Positions 47,631-58,510 of a stretch of DNA of 64,000 bases are shown piece by piece. This DNA comes from Planctomycetota bacterium (GTDB lineage: Bacteria; Planctomycetota; Phycisphaerae; UBA1845; UTPLA1): the NCBI GenBank assembly GCA_016712275.1, contig JADJRI010000004.1:124001-188000 (forward strand), in the 5' to 3' direction. Every line of letters starts with the position of its first letter. The first letter of the stretch is position 1. Below the pieces are notes generated by a model. The model was not told where the DNA came from. It saw only the letters and a program-made list of their open reading frames with translations, and searched no databases. Made by a program: the position numbers and the translations under genes.

Positions 47631-49962
47631 ATGCAACAAAGCCAACAATCAGCAACGACCGAAGCCGGAAAGCCGGTAGTTTCTGGCTATCAAGTGCATT
47701 CTCGCCTCGGAGAGGGCGGCGAGGGGCGGGTTTGGCTGGCCACGCACATTGAGAGCGGGGCGCGCGTCGCCCTCAAAATACTGCATCGCCGCATCGATGG
47801 CGACGATGAAACGCTGAGCCGTCTCGGACGTGGGTTTTCGGCACTTGCGGAATTGAACTGCCGGGGTATCGCCGGTGCCATCGGCCGGGGTGAGCTGTCG
47901 TCCGGCGAGGCATGGCAAGCTACTGCGTTCGTTGCCGGGCGAAATCTGATTGAAGAAATAGCGCGGATCAAGCAGGCCCTGCGCGTCGAACAACGGAAGA
48001 TCGGCGACGCATTTCCGATTCGCCCGGTTCTCGAGCTGTTCGAGCGCGTCTGCACGGCTGTCGACCTCGCCCACCGTCTCGGCGTGGTTCATCGCGATCT
48101 AAAACCGGCGAACATCATCGTCGATGAGGACGGCCAACCCTGGCTGGTCGACTTCGGAATTGCGAAGAAGCCCTCGGCGTTGGATGCCACCATCGTGACT
48201 CTTCCGGGTCATTTCGTCGGCTCGATTCAGTGCGCCTCGCCGGAACAAGTCGAAGGCCGACCGGAGCTGATCGATCATCGGGCCGATCTCTACAGCCTCG
48301 GGGTCATTCTGTATCAACTGACCACGGGAAAATTTCCGTACAATGTGAACGGCTCGCTGTCGCAGATCTTCGATCGCATCCGCTTTGCGCGGCCGGTCGA
48401 ACCCTGCACCATCGCGACCTGGATGGATCGGGATTTGCAGGCCATTATTCTGAAATCGCTCGAAAAAGAACCTTCGGACCGCTATTCAACGGCGGCCGAC
48501 ATGCGCGATGACATTCGCCGATATTTGGACGGCGCGCCGATCATGGCCCGCAACAGCGGCTTTGCGACGGCCGCCCTCAAGTTTGCCAGTCGGCATCGCC
48601 GGGCGTCGGCCGTGACCGCCGTTGTTGCCTCGCTGTCGATCTTCTACGCCATCAGCGTGACGTGGTTGCTGCAACGGGCCACCCGTGCGGAAGCCGCCGC
48701 CGCCGCACAGGCCGATGCGGCAAGGGCAAAATTCCGCATGGCTCAGGAAACAGCCGAGGAAATCCTAACCAGCATCGACCAGCAATTGAAGGATCGGCCC
48801 GATACGGCAGAGTTGCGCCGCAAACTGCTCAAGAGCGCTTATGACCGGTTTTCGATTCTCGTTGCGGAGAAGGAGCACGATCCGGCATTGCTGGTTGATT
48901 TCGCAAAGGCCCACACGCGCATGGGTGACATCGCCTTGGCGCTCGGGCTGCTCGATGATTGTGAAAAACACCGGCATTCGGCCCTGGAGATTTGGAAAAA
49001 ACTGGCCGAGTCCCATCCCGACGATGTCACCATGAAAGCGCAGCTTTCCATTGCGATTGTTCTGGTGGGGGACCTGGAAAAAGTACGCGGCCAAACCGGC
49101 CGGGCAGAGGCGCTGTATCGCGAGTCGCTGGCGATCGACGAGTCGCTGGTGCAATCGCATCCGTACAATGCGGTGTTGGCCAACAATCTTTCGTGGAGTT
49201 ACGAGCGCGTCGGCGCGATTGTCGATGCCAACGGCGCGGCCGAGATGGGGCTCCCGTTTCATCGGAACAGGCACGCCATTTTGCGAGCGACTGGTGGCGG
49301 GCGATCCATCGAATCCGGAGCACCTGTTCAGTTTGCTGGCGAGCCACACGATACTTTCGAATGAAGCGCTGGTGGGTCAGGACGAAACGGATGAACATGT
49401 GCGTGCCGCAGCGATCCTGGCCGACCGGCTGATGCAGATTGATGCAAACAATGATCGATTCGTCCATTACTACTTGCTGAGCCGGTGGAACATGTCCAGG
49501 CTGGCCGGCTGCGAGGGCGACAGGGACAACGTCGCGTTTTGCCTCGAACAGGCGATTGAAGCGTCACAAGGCCTGCTCCGATCGCAGCCGAACCATGTTC
49601 TCTATAACAAACTGCACAGCAACGCACTGTCGCAGATGGCCCGGCTTAATGCCGAAGGAAACAATTGGCCGGAGGCGGTGACGTGGCAGATCAAATCGAT
49701 TCCGTACATGCAGGCGTATTGCCGGTCGATGCCGGACAACCCCGAAGCCCGTTTCGGACTGGCCACGGTCATCGGCGATCTGTTTGCATTTGTAAGAAAG
49801 GCGCCGCCCGATGAAGATCGATTGTCGCGGGCCGCGCTTCTGATTCAAGAGTCCCTTGAACTCCTGCCGGCGAACTACACCATGCCCGCGGATCACCCAA
49901 GCCGCGAGGTTCTCGAAAACTGTCGCGAGACCCTGAGGATGCCATCGCATGCGGTGCCCTGA
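47631..49962 (+). pseudogene. Hanks-type Ser/Thr protein kinase with TPR-like tail, one frameshift
   Basis: Corrected length is 776 residues. The N-terminal kinase domain has the glycine loop GEGGEG (about 28-33), invariant Lys49 in VALKIL, HRDLKPAN (154-161), DFG (174-176) and SPEQ. One membrane helix near residue 330 (AVTAVVASLSIFYAISVTWL) is followed by a helical TPR-like extracytoplasmic region. An extra T in the run at 49279-49282 splits the tail; removal joins NRHAICERLVAGDPSNPEHL. This kinase-TM-TPR layout is very common in Planctomycetota. Start 47631 (MQQSQQ) is chosen; a GTG at 47610 in frame is possible. It may act in envelope signalling; a link with the polysaccharide locus is only positional. 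Confidence 0.83.
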
Positions 49963-50369
<407 letters not shown>

Positions 50370-50512
50370 TTTGCATTTGATCGGCTTTCTTTTTTACGCC
50401 GCGACCCATTCGCTCAAGTTTCGAAGCCTATTCATTGTGGCACGCTCATTCACGCCGCCTTTGACGTTGCACTTGCCCCGTCGGACAATGTCTCGCGAAA
50501 GGACTGATTTCC

Positions 50513-51877
50513 ATGCCAGACAAGCCGCGAACCCTCTCTCTTCCCGTATGCAACCATAAGCCGCAGGCCTACAGTGGCCCCAGCGCCGAGGAGGTCATGG
50601 CCATGCGCCAGACCTATCTCACCCCCGCGCTCATCCGCTATTACAAAGACCCGCTCATGATCGTCGAGGGGAACATGCAGTACCTCTGGGACGAAAAGGG
50701 CACGCGCTATCTTGACGCCTTTGCCGGCATCGTCACGGTCTCGGTCGGCCACTGTCACCCGCGCATCGTGAAGGCTGTGAACGAGCAGATGGGACGGCTG
50801 CAGCACACCACCACCATCTATATTCACCCGACCGTGTCGCAATATGGCAAGGCCCTGGCCGACCGGATGCCCGGTGAATTGAAAGTGACGTACTTCACGA
50901 ACAGCGGTAGCGAGGCCAATGACATGGCCATCACCACGGCCCGCATGCACACCGGCTGCTTCGATGTCATCTCGCTGCGGAACGGCTACCACGGCGGGTC
51001 GCAGTCGACCATGGGGTTGACGGGCCACTCGACATGGAAATATGTCACGCCGCAGGCATTCGGCGTGCACCATGCCATGCCGGGTTATTGCTATCGTTGT
51101 CCGTTGGGGCTGACGTATCCTTCGTGCGACATCAAGTGCGCGAAGGACATCGGCGAACTGATTAAATTCGCGACGCCGGGGCGTGTGGCGGCGTTCATCG
51201 CGGAGCCGATCATGGGCGTCGGCGGGGCGGTCATGCCGCCAAAGGAGTATCTGGGCGTCGCGTATGAGGAAGTTCGCAAGGCGGGGGGCGTTTGCATCGC
51301 GGATGAGGTGCAGACGGGTTTCGGCCGCACGGGCGAGCACTATTGGGGCTTCCAGAATTTCGGCGTGATGCCGGACATGGTGACAATGGCCAAGGGTATC
51401 GGCAACGGAACGGCGCTGGGCGCCTGTACGACGACACCGGAGATCGCGAAGTCGCTGGTCGGCAAATTGCATTTCAACACGTTTGGCGGCAACCCGGTGC
51501 AGGCGATTCAGGGGCTGACAACGCTGGAAGTGATCGATGCCGATGGCATACAGGCCAATGCAAAAAAGGTGGGCGGCAGGCTGAAGGCTGGTCTTGCTGC
51601 GCTCATGGACAAGCACAAGCTCATTGGCGAGGTGCGCGGGCTGGGGCTGATGCTCGGCGTCGAACTGGTGCGCGATCGCGTGAGCAAGGAGCCGGCCAAT
51701 ACGGAAGCGGCCGAAGTGCTTGAATTGGCCCGCGCGCGCGGCCTATTGTTGGGCAAGGGCGGATTTTACGGGAACGTGCTTCGCATCAAGCCGCCGATGT
51801 GCATCACAGAGGCGGATGCGGAGTTCATGGTGGGGTGTCTGGACGTCGTGCTGGGGGAGATTGAATCGCGGAGATAG
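50513..51877 (+). CDS. Class III PLP-dependent aminotransferase (AGXT2-like)
   Basis: 454 residues. Fold-type I transaminase motifs: YLDAFAGIVTVSVGHCHP, YFTNSGSEANDMAI (phosphate-binding), SLRNGYHGGS, the AFIAEPIMGVGGAVMPP block, GVCIADEVQTGFGRTG and the PLP lysine in DMVTMAKGIGNG. NTFGGNPVQA and GLGLMLGVEL complete the set. Closest in feel to alanine-glyoxylate aminotransferase 2 and omega-amino acid transaminases. An insert with CYRCPLGLTYPSCDIKC contains four cysteines and is unusual, though also present in AGXT2-like enzymes. AAGGA precedes the ATG by 11 bases. Cytoplasmic amino-acid metabolism is the likely role; exact substrates cannot be read. Confidence 0.9.
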   Translation: MPDKPRTLSLPVCNHKPQAYSGPSAEEVMAMRQTYLTPALIRYYKDPLMIVEGNMQYLWDEKGTRYLDAFAGIVTVSVGHCHPRIVKAVNEQMGRLQHTTTIYIHPTVSQYGKALADRMPGELKVTYFTNSGSEANDMAITTARMHTGCFDVISLRNGYHGGSQSTMGLTGHSTWKYVTPQAFGVHHAMPGYCYRCPLGLTYPSCDIKCAKDIGELIKFATPGRVAAFIAEPIMGVGGAVMPPKEYLGVAYEEVRKAGGVCIADEVQTGFGRTGEHYWGFQNFGVMPDMVTMAKGIGNGTALGACTTTPEIAKSLVGKLHFNTFGGNPVQAIQGLTTLEVIDADGIQANAKKVGGRLKAGLAALMDKHKLIGEVRGLGLMLGVELVRDRVSKEPANTEAAEVLELARARGLLLGKGGFYGNVLRIKPPMCITEADAEFMVGCLDVVLGEIESRR

Positions 51878-51883
51878 CTTGCA

Positions 51884-52811
51884 ATGTCATCTTCCGGGCC
51901 GGAGACGCTGGATCGCTCGAACGAAATGGCGATCCTGAATCGCGCTCCGAATTGGGACGCCATTCATATTGACGTTCACTGTTCGCGTTGCGGCTACAAC
52001 CTGCGCACGCTCGAAAAGCCCCGGTGTCCCGAGTGCGGTTTTGAATTCGAGTGGAGCGATTTACTCTCGCTTGCGCGAGCCCGGCTGACAGACCTATTTG
52101 AATATCAATACCGTCGGCGTCCGGTGCGATCGTGGTGCTCGACGTTTTGGCGCTCGTTTCGTCCTGCGCGATTCTGGCCCAGCGTCTCCATCCATTCCCA
52201 GATTATTCCGTTGCCGCTCTGGATTCATCTCTCGAGTGTGATTCCGCTGTTTTACCTGGGTTCGGTGCTTGTCGCAGCCAATGCGGGATGGATCGCGGGA
52301 GTGCTTCTCAAATTAGACGATGCGGTGGGTATCCTGTCCGTGGCCGGCGAGTCACGCGTGCGAACGCTTGAGCATCTCGCAATTGGATACTTGTATATTT
52401 TTGTGGACTACTGGTGGTATCTTTCCATTTTCACCACTTCTCTAGTGTTAGACCTCTTGGTGACGATGATCGTCTTGATCGGATTGCATCGAATGCGCGC
52501 CATTCATCGAATAAGACCCGTTCAAGTCTTGAGAGCCTTTTCTACGCGGCACCTCCGGCGTTTCTCGTCCAGGCGTCATCAATGAGGGAACTTTTCTTGC
52601 GGCATTGTCGTTGGGATTCAATCCGACCGCCGATCCGATTCTCTTCAACATCTGGATGCCGGTAACGACTGCGGCGGTGCCGGTCCTGTACTTGCGGGCG
52701 GTTCTCAAATATTACTTGCGACTTGATCGGCCGTTTCTGGTCGCATTTCTGGCAACGACCATTGGCATGCTGACAAGTGCAGTTTTCCAGAATATTGCGT
52801 TTAGCCTGTGA
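51884..52811 (+). pseudogene. Zinc-ribbon membrane protein, two frameshifts
   Basis: Corrected length is 309 residues. An N-terminal zinc ribbon CSRCGYNLRTL...CPECGFEF is the CxxCGYxLR...CPECG form widespread in Planctomycetota membrane proteins. It is followed by five to six membrane helices. Lost bases at 52538-52541 (four T) and around 52569-52570 (CC) split the last third; restoring them gives LRAFFYAAPPAFLV, then GVINEGTFLAAL and NPTADPILFNIW. It begins 6 bases after the aminotransferase stop, so co-expression is likely. Function unknown. Confidence 0.65.
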
Positions 52812-52835
52812 TCAATCCGTCGTCCAAAAAAAAGT

Positions 52836-52872
52836 GTCCGGCGCGAGGGCCTTAGAAACCCAAGCGCCGGAC
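52836..52872 (-). terminator. Rho-independent terminator, minus-strand orientation
   Basis: Perfect 9-bp stem GTCCGGCGC (52836-52844) with GCGCCGGAC (52864-52872), 19-base loop. Read on the minus strand it is followed by AC and then eight T. Read on the plus strand no T-tract follows. It should end a minus-strand transcript coming from 52.9-53.6 kb, where no secure gene is known. Confidence 0.65.
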
Positions 52873-53601
52873 GAGGTAGGGATGGAGTGGGGTCTATATG
52901 TCGGCCGACCGGGGAGCCCCCCGACGCGCCCCAGTGGCCGAATTTAATGCTGAGTTCAAATCGGAATTTTCGGCGGATTGTCCTTCATTCTATTTGGCAC
53001 AAGCGGCGTCACACGACCGCCGCGAAAATTTCAAATTGCGGCCGGCAATCGAGGCGCTGGGGCACTCCGAATCACCGGCCGCTCGCACGAGTATCGATCG
53101 GCATTCCAAACGGGGCCTACCCGCCGCCCCGCGATTCACCTGAATGCACTGCATTCCCGCTCACTCGTATTTCCATCACGGCCGCTCCCAGTTGGCCGAT
53201 ATCTGCGCTGTCGTTTCCGCGGCACGCAAAGCCGGGCTCGTCGCGATGCAAGTCTTCATGCGCAACCGTTGAACAAGACCCTTCATCACGAAAGCCGAAT
53301 TGGGCAATCGCCCCCTCGACGGTCAGAACGACTGGATTGTCTTGTCGGCTGGTGTGGGCTGGGTAAGGCTCATGCGATGGGTTCGCCCACACATACAAAT
53401 GCAAATTCCGCAGGCAGGTTCCGCCAATTTTTTGAGATTCCTGACGGGATGAACTACAGTTTGATCAGAAAGGCGCGTTTTTTGACGATTGGCGCCTTGG
53501 ACTTGAATTCACCTGTGTTGCAGACCACAATGGCAGCGCGGCGTTGCTAGGGGTCTCGTTTCGACCCAGCAGGTCTGATAACTGTAACCAAGGACGATCA
53601 A
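52873..53601. other. Interval without a secure gene
   Basis: 729 bases. A 95-codon minus-strand frame at 53117-53404 (start MHLYVWANP) is the best candidate but has no family resemblance that I recognise. Plus-strand frames are Arg/Pro-rich and look like shadow frames. The minus-strand terminator at 52836-52872 suggests some transcript, coding or non-coding, runs leftward here. Confidence 0.4.
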
Positions 53602-54102
53602 ATGGCTGAGAAAGTACAAGAACCGGTTCAAGGAGCGGCCAATGGTCGCGGCCCGGACAAGCTTCTCGCCATCGGCGCCTATGGTGAAACCGTGGCCGCC
53701 TATCGCTACCTCGTTCTTGCGGAAAAAGCGCCAGAGGATGATTTTCGGCGCGAATTTGCCGACATGGCCGATGAGGAGCAGGATCACAAGCAACGACTGC
53801 AGAAGCTGGTGGCCGACATGTACCCCGGTCAGGATTTTGTGCTGACTTCTGAAGACAAGGAACTGGTTGTCACAGGGCCGCGGCTTTTGGAAGTGCGCGA
53901 TGAATCGGAATTCCGTTCCGCCATGGAATTGGTGCTTCAAACGGAACGCAAAACCGCAAAATTCTATGCCAATCACGGCAAATTCATGCCCGACCCCGGC
54001 GTGCGAGCCCTTTTTCACGAACTGGCCGAAGAGGGCGTCGAACATTATCAACGATTGAAGAATCTCGCGAATCGTGCCGGGGTTCAAGACGTGGCCGAGT
54101 AG
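53602..54102 (+). CDS. Ferritin-like (rubrerythrin-type) protein
   Basis: 166 residues, four-helix bundle. Carboxylate-bridged di-iron ligands are spaced as expected: Glu in GAYGETVAAYRY, ExxH in EEQDHKQRL, Glu in TERKTAKFYA, and ExxH in EEGVEHYQRL. No rubredoxin domain follows, so it is a ferritin-like or erythrin-vacuolar type single domain. It probably handles iron or peroxide in the cytoplasm. AAGGA precedes the ATG by seven bases. It is alone on the plus strand between a non-coding stretch and a convergent GT-C gene. Confidence 0.85.
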   Translation: MAEKVQEPVQGAANGRGPDKLLAIGAYGETVAAYRYLVLAEKAPEDDFRREFADMADEEQDHKQRLQKLVADMYPGQDFVLTSEDKELVVTGPRLLEVRDESEFRSAMELVLQTERKTAKFYANHGKFMPDPGVRALFHELAEEGVEHYQRLKNLANRAGVQDVAE

Positions 54103-54158
54103 ATTCGCTCAGCGCTGTAACTATTTCCCACGCAAAACAGCATGTTGGCAAAAAGAAC

Positions 54159-55805
54159 TTATTGCGTGGTTATTCCGCGCAAATTCGCAGGCGCGACGCG
54201 CGACCAATCGATGCGGTAGGCAACCATGCGCTTGCCGCCGGATGTGATGTTGTCTTGCAGATAGACATCGTCCATGACGATGAGCCCGCTCCGCAGCCGT
54301 TGATAGAGGCCGGGATACCAGTTTGGAAATATGACAAGTGCCTCCGGCCGTTTTTCGAAGAGCAGATTCAGTATTTCGTATTCCTCATTGTCCGGCGGCG
54401 GCCGGTCGATGGGCCTTCGCACGTTAAGTACATCGGTGCTGACAATACCAACCAGATCGAGAACCCTGTGGCTGGTGAAGAAGGCCACGGCGCCCACATC
54501 GTTCGCGGCCACAAGCGAGTTTGGCGGCAACTGCTTTTTTAGAACGTCGGCCATGCGCACCTGCATCGCATTAATATCGCGGACGTTTAGATCATAAAGG
54601 TCGACAAACTTGGCCGTGCGCCAGAGTGTGACACCCGACCATGTGATTCCGACAATCGCGGCGATCGTAAGCACGGCTTTATGAGGATGAATGCGGTGAA
54701 CGTAAGTCGCCAGCCTTGCAATCGCAGCGAAACCCATCGCAATGAGCGGTGGAAACATCGGAAAAAGGTATCGTCCGAAATTCCCCGCGCCGCCCGCGAA
54801 AAGATCCGTGCGCTCCATGGCGGCATAGGAACAGGGCAGCGCGAGCGAAAATCCCAGCGAAGCGACGACCACTGAAAGCAAACCGTCCTTTCGCCAGCAC
54901 AGCAGACCGGTGACAACAATGATCGGCATGGCCAGTATTGCTTCGGGATACAATGTCCACGCAACGCCAAATAAGTCGACCAAGGCGCTGATCTCCGGGA
55001 TATGCGATCGCGTGCTGAGCGTTTTTGCATAGAAGGTGTTCGGAAACAATCGCCCGGTGGTTGCATGGCAGAAAAGCAGGTAGGGCATCGCAAGAAGGGC
55101 GGCCGTCGCAGCGCCCAAAATGGCGCGGCTCCATCGCCCGCGGCCCCCGAAGACCGCCTCGCACGCAACGAAAATGGGGACCAGCAGCATGCCTTCCGGC
55201 CTTGCAGCGATTGCCAATCCAACGGCTGCGCCCCACATTGCTCCAAATTTTGCCGGACGATTTCGTGCTCTTGAGAGCGCGAGCAAAGCGAGAAGGGTCG
55301 TCAGCCCGACGAGCGGTGCTTCCATTCCGCCGGCCGCGCTCCAGACCAGCGGGAAGCTCGACGCTGTCGCGACGCCCGCCGCGATGGAAAGAAACCTCTT
55401 GGTTCGATTGCTGGAGGTTTGGGGAGTCAGCGTTTCGCAAATCGCCGAGGCCGTGACACCTGTAAGTGTCAATACAACGGCACCCAGCGCCCAGGGCCAT
55501 GTGTTGGACGATGCGCCGACTGCGAAACCGACGGAGAGCAGGAGCACCCACATCGGAGAGGTTGCGCCCGGTGTCGGCTGATTCGGATTAATGCCGAATC
55601 CCCGCCCATCGGCCAGATTGCGGGCGAAGGCAAAGTGAATGTATGAATCGTCGAGAGGATATCCGGCGCCGGCGGATGATTGATAGTAGACTGTAGAACC
55701 GAATGCCGCCGCGAAGATTATCGCCCAAGTCGCGATTCGGCGCCTGAATGAGCCCTCATGGTCCGCTAGGGACATTTCAGTCGTGATGGACGTGTGTGTC
55801 GGCAT
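54159..55805 (-). CDS. GT-C type polytopic membrane glycosyltransferase-like protein
   Basis: 548 residues, about eleven hydrophobic helices. After the first helix (ATWAIIFAAAFGSTVYY) there is an acidic loop YPLDDSYIHFAFARNLADG, the position of the catalytic Asp pair of GT-C enzymes (PMT/ArnT/Alg-like). PGATSPMWVLLL follows. The C-terminal soluble part has VAANDVGAVAFFTSHRVLDLVGIVS. The same ordered landmarks appear in the frameshifted protein at 4254-5890, so they are paralogues. It probably transfers a sugar from a polyprenyl-phosphate donor to an extracytoplasmic target. It sits apart from the polysaccharide locus. Start could also be MSLADHEG, ten residues later. Confidence 0.75.
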   Translation of the reverse strand: MPTHTSITTEMSLADHEGSFRRRIATWAIIFAAAFGSTVYYQSSAGAGYPLDDSYIHFAFARNLADGRGFGINPNQPTPGATSPMWVLLLSVGFAVGASSNTWPWALGAVVLTLTGVTASAICETLTPQTSSNRTKRFLSIAAGVATASSFPLVWSAAGGMEAPLVGLTTLLALLALSRARNRPAKFGAMWGAAVGLAIAARPEGMLLVPIFVACEAVFGGRGRWSRAILGAATAALLAMPYLLFCHATTGRLFPNTFYAKTLSTRSHIPEISALVDLFGVAWTLYPEAILAMPIIVVTGLLCWRKDGLLSVVVASLGFSLALPCSYAAMERTDLFAGGAGNFGRYLFPMFPPLIAMGFAAIARLATYVHRIHPHKAVLTIAAIVGITWSGVTLWRTAKFVDLYDLNVRDINAMQVRMADVLKKQLPPNSLVAANDVGAVAFFTSHRVLDLVGIVSTDVLNVRRPIDRPPPDNEEYEILNLLFEKRPEALVIFPNWYPGLYQRLRSGLIVMDDVYLQDNITSGGKRMVAYRIDWSRVAPANLRGITTQ

Positions 55806-55821
55806 GGCGCGTGGGCCGAGT

Positions 55822-56928
55822 CTAGGGTTTTTCCGCCGCCGGCTTTTCTTCAGCTTTTGGGTTTTTGCGGCCGGGTTCGCGAGGGTAACCAGCCTTCAGC
55901 CGGTTGACGCGAAAGTCATCGATATGGCCCGATTTGAAAGCCGCCACCCACACACCCGCCAGGGCCGAACCACCCTCGATCAATCGATCTTCAATGAATG
56001 CCTTGCCTTTGTCCTGCTTCAGTTCGCCGCTCTTCTCAAGGGCATAGAGCGGCTCGACCAATTCAAAACTCTCGTACAAGTAGCCGCACGTTTCGCGCCA
56101 ACTGCGATTGGGCGTCATTTTCCGAGCAGGTTTGGCACGCGTTTTCAGATCGTCGTAATTGATGCCGTGAAGGTCGATCACGCCGCCATCGATGTATGCA
56201 TGAAATTTGCTGTCGGTGGTGTAGCCATTGGGATTGGCGCCGACCCAGCCATGATGGTGTTCAGTCAAATGAAGGGGTTGCGAGCCGTCGCCGACAAAAT
56301 GACTGAGAATCCCCATGGAATAAATGATGTTTTCACGGGCGTTGCGAATCATGCCGGGCGTCACGCGATCGGGGTTTTCCTCGTACGTCTTGAGTTGGGT
56401 CCAGCCGGCGCCGATTTGAGCCTGCAATTCGGCAATGCGATAGGGAAGCACACCGGGATTGTTGCGTGTGTAATCGCGATCACGCAGGGGTTTCGCCGAC
56501 TTTGGCGGCGCGAACTTGTCCGGATTCTGCGCACGCTTTGTCGCCATGATGTCCGTGAATTCAACGCGAAACAGCGGGAGGTGTTTCAGAGTCAGTCCAT
56601 AGGGGTGCAGCTTCTCCTCATCGATGTAATGGTCGGGTCCGTTGACGTGATCGAGCTGAAGATCGTGCTGGCCGCGCCACCGATCGGGCTCCGACGAAAG
56701 ATAGACAAGCCGTTCACGAACTTCGGCCGTTCGCAGCCACTCCGGCATGTCGGCCGGCAGGGCGTCGATGGCGAGATGCGTCACGATGGCATGGCCGTCT
56801 TCATCCCAGGCGCTGGCCTGTTCATGCACGAAGAACAGCAAGCAGTTGGCCAAGACCATCACTGGCAGCGATATGTGGGTAAGATTCGTACGATGCTGAG
56901 AATGTATCTGGATAAATGTTCGAGTCAT
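55822..56928 (-). CDS. Secreted S1/P1 nuclease or zinc-dependent phospholipase C-like protein
   Basis: About 368 residues from 56928. A signal peptide or anchor (ISLPVMVLANCLLFFVHEQASA) is followed by WDEDGHAIVTHLAIDAL, where the Trp and first His are zinc ligands in the S1/P1 family. LDHVNGPDHYID and GILSHFVGDGSQPLHLTEHHHG give the remaining His/Asp ligands. The C-terminus is Lys/Glu/Pro-rich (NPKAEEKPAAEKP) and probably disordered. The longer frame upstream (to 57336) lacks a signal and is rejected. It cleaves phosphodiesters in nucleic acids or lipids outside the cytoplasm; which one cannot be told from sequence. Confidence 0.75.
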   Translation of the reverse strand: MTRTFIQIHSQHRTNLTHISLPVMVLANCLLFFVHEQASAWDEDGHAIVTHLAIDALPADMPEWLRTAEVRERLVYLSSEPDRWRGQHDLQLDHVNGPDHYIDEEKLHPYGLTLKHLPLFRVEFTDIMATKRAQNPDKFAPPKSAKPLRDRDYTRNNPGVLPYRIAELQAQIGAGWTQLKTYEENPDRVTPGMIRNARENIIYSMGILSHFVGDGSQPLHLTEHHHGWVGANPNGYTTDSKFHAYIDGGVIDLHGINYDDLKTRAKPARKMTPNRSWRETCGYLYESFELVEPLYALEKSGELKQDKGKAFIEDRLIEGGSALAGVWVAAFKSGHIDDFRVNRLKAGYPREPGRKNPKAEEKPAAEKP

Positions 56929-57355
56929 TTTTGGGCTCCGAGTTGTCAATTGGCCCGGTGCAATTGCCGTCCAAGCAAGCTGCAAGGCCTGAAGTTTAAC
57001 CGCCCGCGGATCGGCGGTCGCGGCGACTGCGTCCGAGAAGTCCTGTGTAAATGCCGGAGGGATCGCGGGAAATCGGGTGGTAAAGACGCATGGGCCGAAT
57101 GAAATGTTGAGTTTGCCGGCCGGGTTCGCCATAATGAGGTATGGCAAGAATGCTCTTGCTGCCTGCCGAAGGACGTCCGCGATCGACCTCCCGTTTATCC
57201 GTTCGCATAATGTTTGATTCGGCATGGATTTACGCTCGCTTTGCCGTTTATTGACAACCGGCGAAACGGCAATATCATTACAGGTTTCCGCGCTGGTTGG
57301 CGCATCGGCCTTGGCCAATGTATCCATCAAGTGCAAAAGCCGACGAGGTTCAGTC
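56929..57355. other. Divergent intergenic region
   Basis: 427 bases between the divergently transcribed nuclease-like and hypothetical genes. Both open frames extend into it but without protein-like features. It must carry promoters for both sides. Nothing more recognised. Confidence 0.45.
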
Positions 57356-58060
57356 GTGAAACGAAGACTATTTCACATTCTGATGGCGGCCGCTCTTCTG
57401 AGCGTTGCAACCTATCGCGCTGCGATTGCGACGCCCGAGCCCAGCCCCACGCGCATTTCGTGGGAGCTTCAATTGGAGCCGACAGCTCCTGCGCGAATTC
57501 TCGTCGATACCGATCAGGGTCAGCGCGTCTATTGGTATCTGCTCTATTCGGTGACAAACAACACGCCGCAGGATATCGATTTTCATCCTGAAATCGTGCG
57601 TGTCAGCGAAATAGCAAGCGAAGTGCCTGAAGATCAGGCTGAGGCTCATGCGGACAAGGCTTCCAAATTGACGGTCGAGCCGTCGCTGGTGGGCGTGCAT
57701 CCGAAGATTTTTGCGGCAATAAAAAACCTGCACGCAAAAACGCATCCGTTTCTGGTTGAACCGGTCAAGGCGATCAGCAAGTTGAAGCAAGGTCGCGACA
57801 ATTCGTTGTCCAGCGTGGCGGTCTTCCCGGAATTGGATCCGCGGGTGAGTAAGTTCACAATTTACATCGGCGGACTTTCGGGCGAGCAAATGACCAAGTC
57901 CAATCCGCTCTACGATGCCAAGAAGCCGCCATCGGATGATAATCAGCCGGTGTTTGTGCTTCGAAAAACGCTGGCGATTCCCTATACGCTGCCGGGCGAT
58001 GAGCGCACGCGAAAAAACGCGGAGCCCGCGCTGGGTCGAATGGAATGGGTGATGCGTTGA
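57356..58060 (+). CDS. Hypothetical secreted protein
   Basis: 234 residues with a GTG start at 57356, chosen because a Lys/Arg-rich n-region, a hydrophobic core (HILMAAALLSVATY) and an AIA cleavage site follow directly, and GAGG lies about seven bases upstream. An in-frame ATG at 57224 would bury that signal. The mature part includes QRVYWYLLYSVTNNTPQDIDFHPEI, a typical beta-sandwich-like phrase in Planctomycetota proteins, and FTIYIGGLSGEQ. No family recognised. It precedes rpmA by 77 bases on the same strand. Confidence 0.65.
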   Translation: MKRRLFHILMAAALLSVATYRAAIATPEPSPTRISWELQLEPTAPARILVDTDQGQRVYWYLLYSVTNNTPQDIDFHPEIVRVSEIASEVPEDQAEAHADKASKLTVEPSLVGVHPKIFAAIKNLHAKTHPFLVEPVKAISKLKQGRDNSLSSVAVFPELDPRVSKFTIYIGGLSGEQMTKSNPLYDAKKPPSDDNQPVFVLRKTLAIPYTLPGDERTRKNAEPALGRMEWVMR

Positions 58061-58137
58061 AGTGAGTCGGTTTGAATCGTTGACTCGAAATAAAATGGTG
58101 TGGGTTTGGCCCACGATTCCGCTAGAGGATACGCAAC

Positions 58138-58395
58138 ATGGCACATAAAAAGGGACAGGGCTCCACAAAAAACGGTCGAAGTTCCAATCCGCAGTTTCTG
58201 GGGTTGAAGCGCCACGATGGCGAGATGGTGACCATCGGTACGATACTCGTCCGACAAAATGGCACGCCGTTTCAGCCGGGCATGTATGTCGGTCGCGGCC
58301 GCGACGACACCTTGTTCGCGCTTCGCGAAGGCAAGGTCGTTTTCAATGGCCGCCGTGTTTCAATCGATCCGATCGCCGCAGCGTCGGCGAACTGA
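58138..58395 (+). CDS. rpmA: 50S ribosomal protein L27
   Basis: 85 residues, normal length. The N-terminus MAHKKGQGSTKNGRSSNPQFLGLKRHDG is the highly conserved L27 start that reaches the peptidyl-transferase centre. GTILVRQNGTPFQPG and FALREGKVVF complete the family pattern. There is no N-terminal extension needing cleavage. GAGGA precedes the ATG by eight bases. The usual upstream partner rplU (L21) is not next to it; the gene before it is a hypothetical secreted protein. obg follows after a repeat-containing gap. Confidence 0.96.
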   Translation: MAHKKGQGSTKNGRSSNPQFLGLKRHDGEMVTIGTILVRQNGTPFQPGMYVGRGRDDTLFALREGKVVFNGRRVSIDPIAAASAN

Positions 58396-58510
58396 CGATT
58401 GCGTCACAAATGTTAAGTAACCACGCCGCACCGACGCGGATGGCCGCTTCGGTGCGCTGTTCTTTTCGGAATCGTTCGGCGTGACGGTTATTCTTGGATT
58501 GAATTGAAAC

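Noticed and set aside
55783..57102. 439-codon plus-strand frame opposite the nuclease-like gene
   Set aside because: The minus strand has zinc-ligand motifs and a signal peptide; the plus frame has no recognisable domain.
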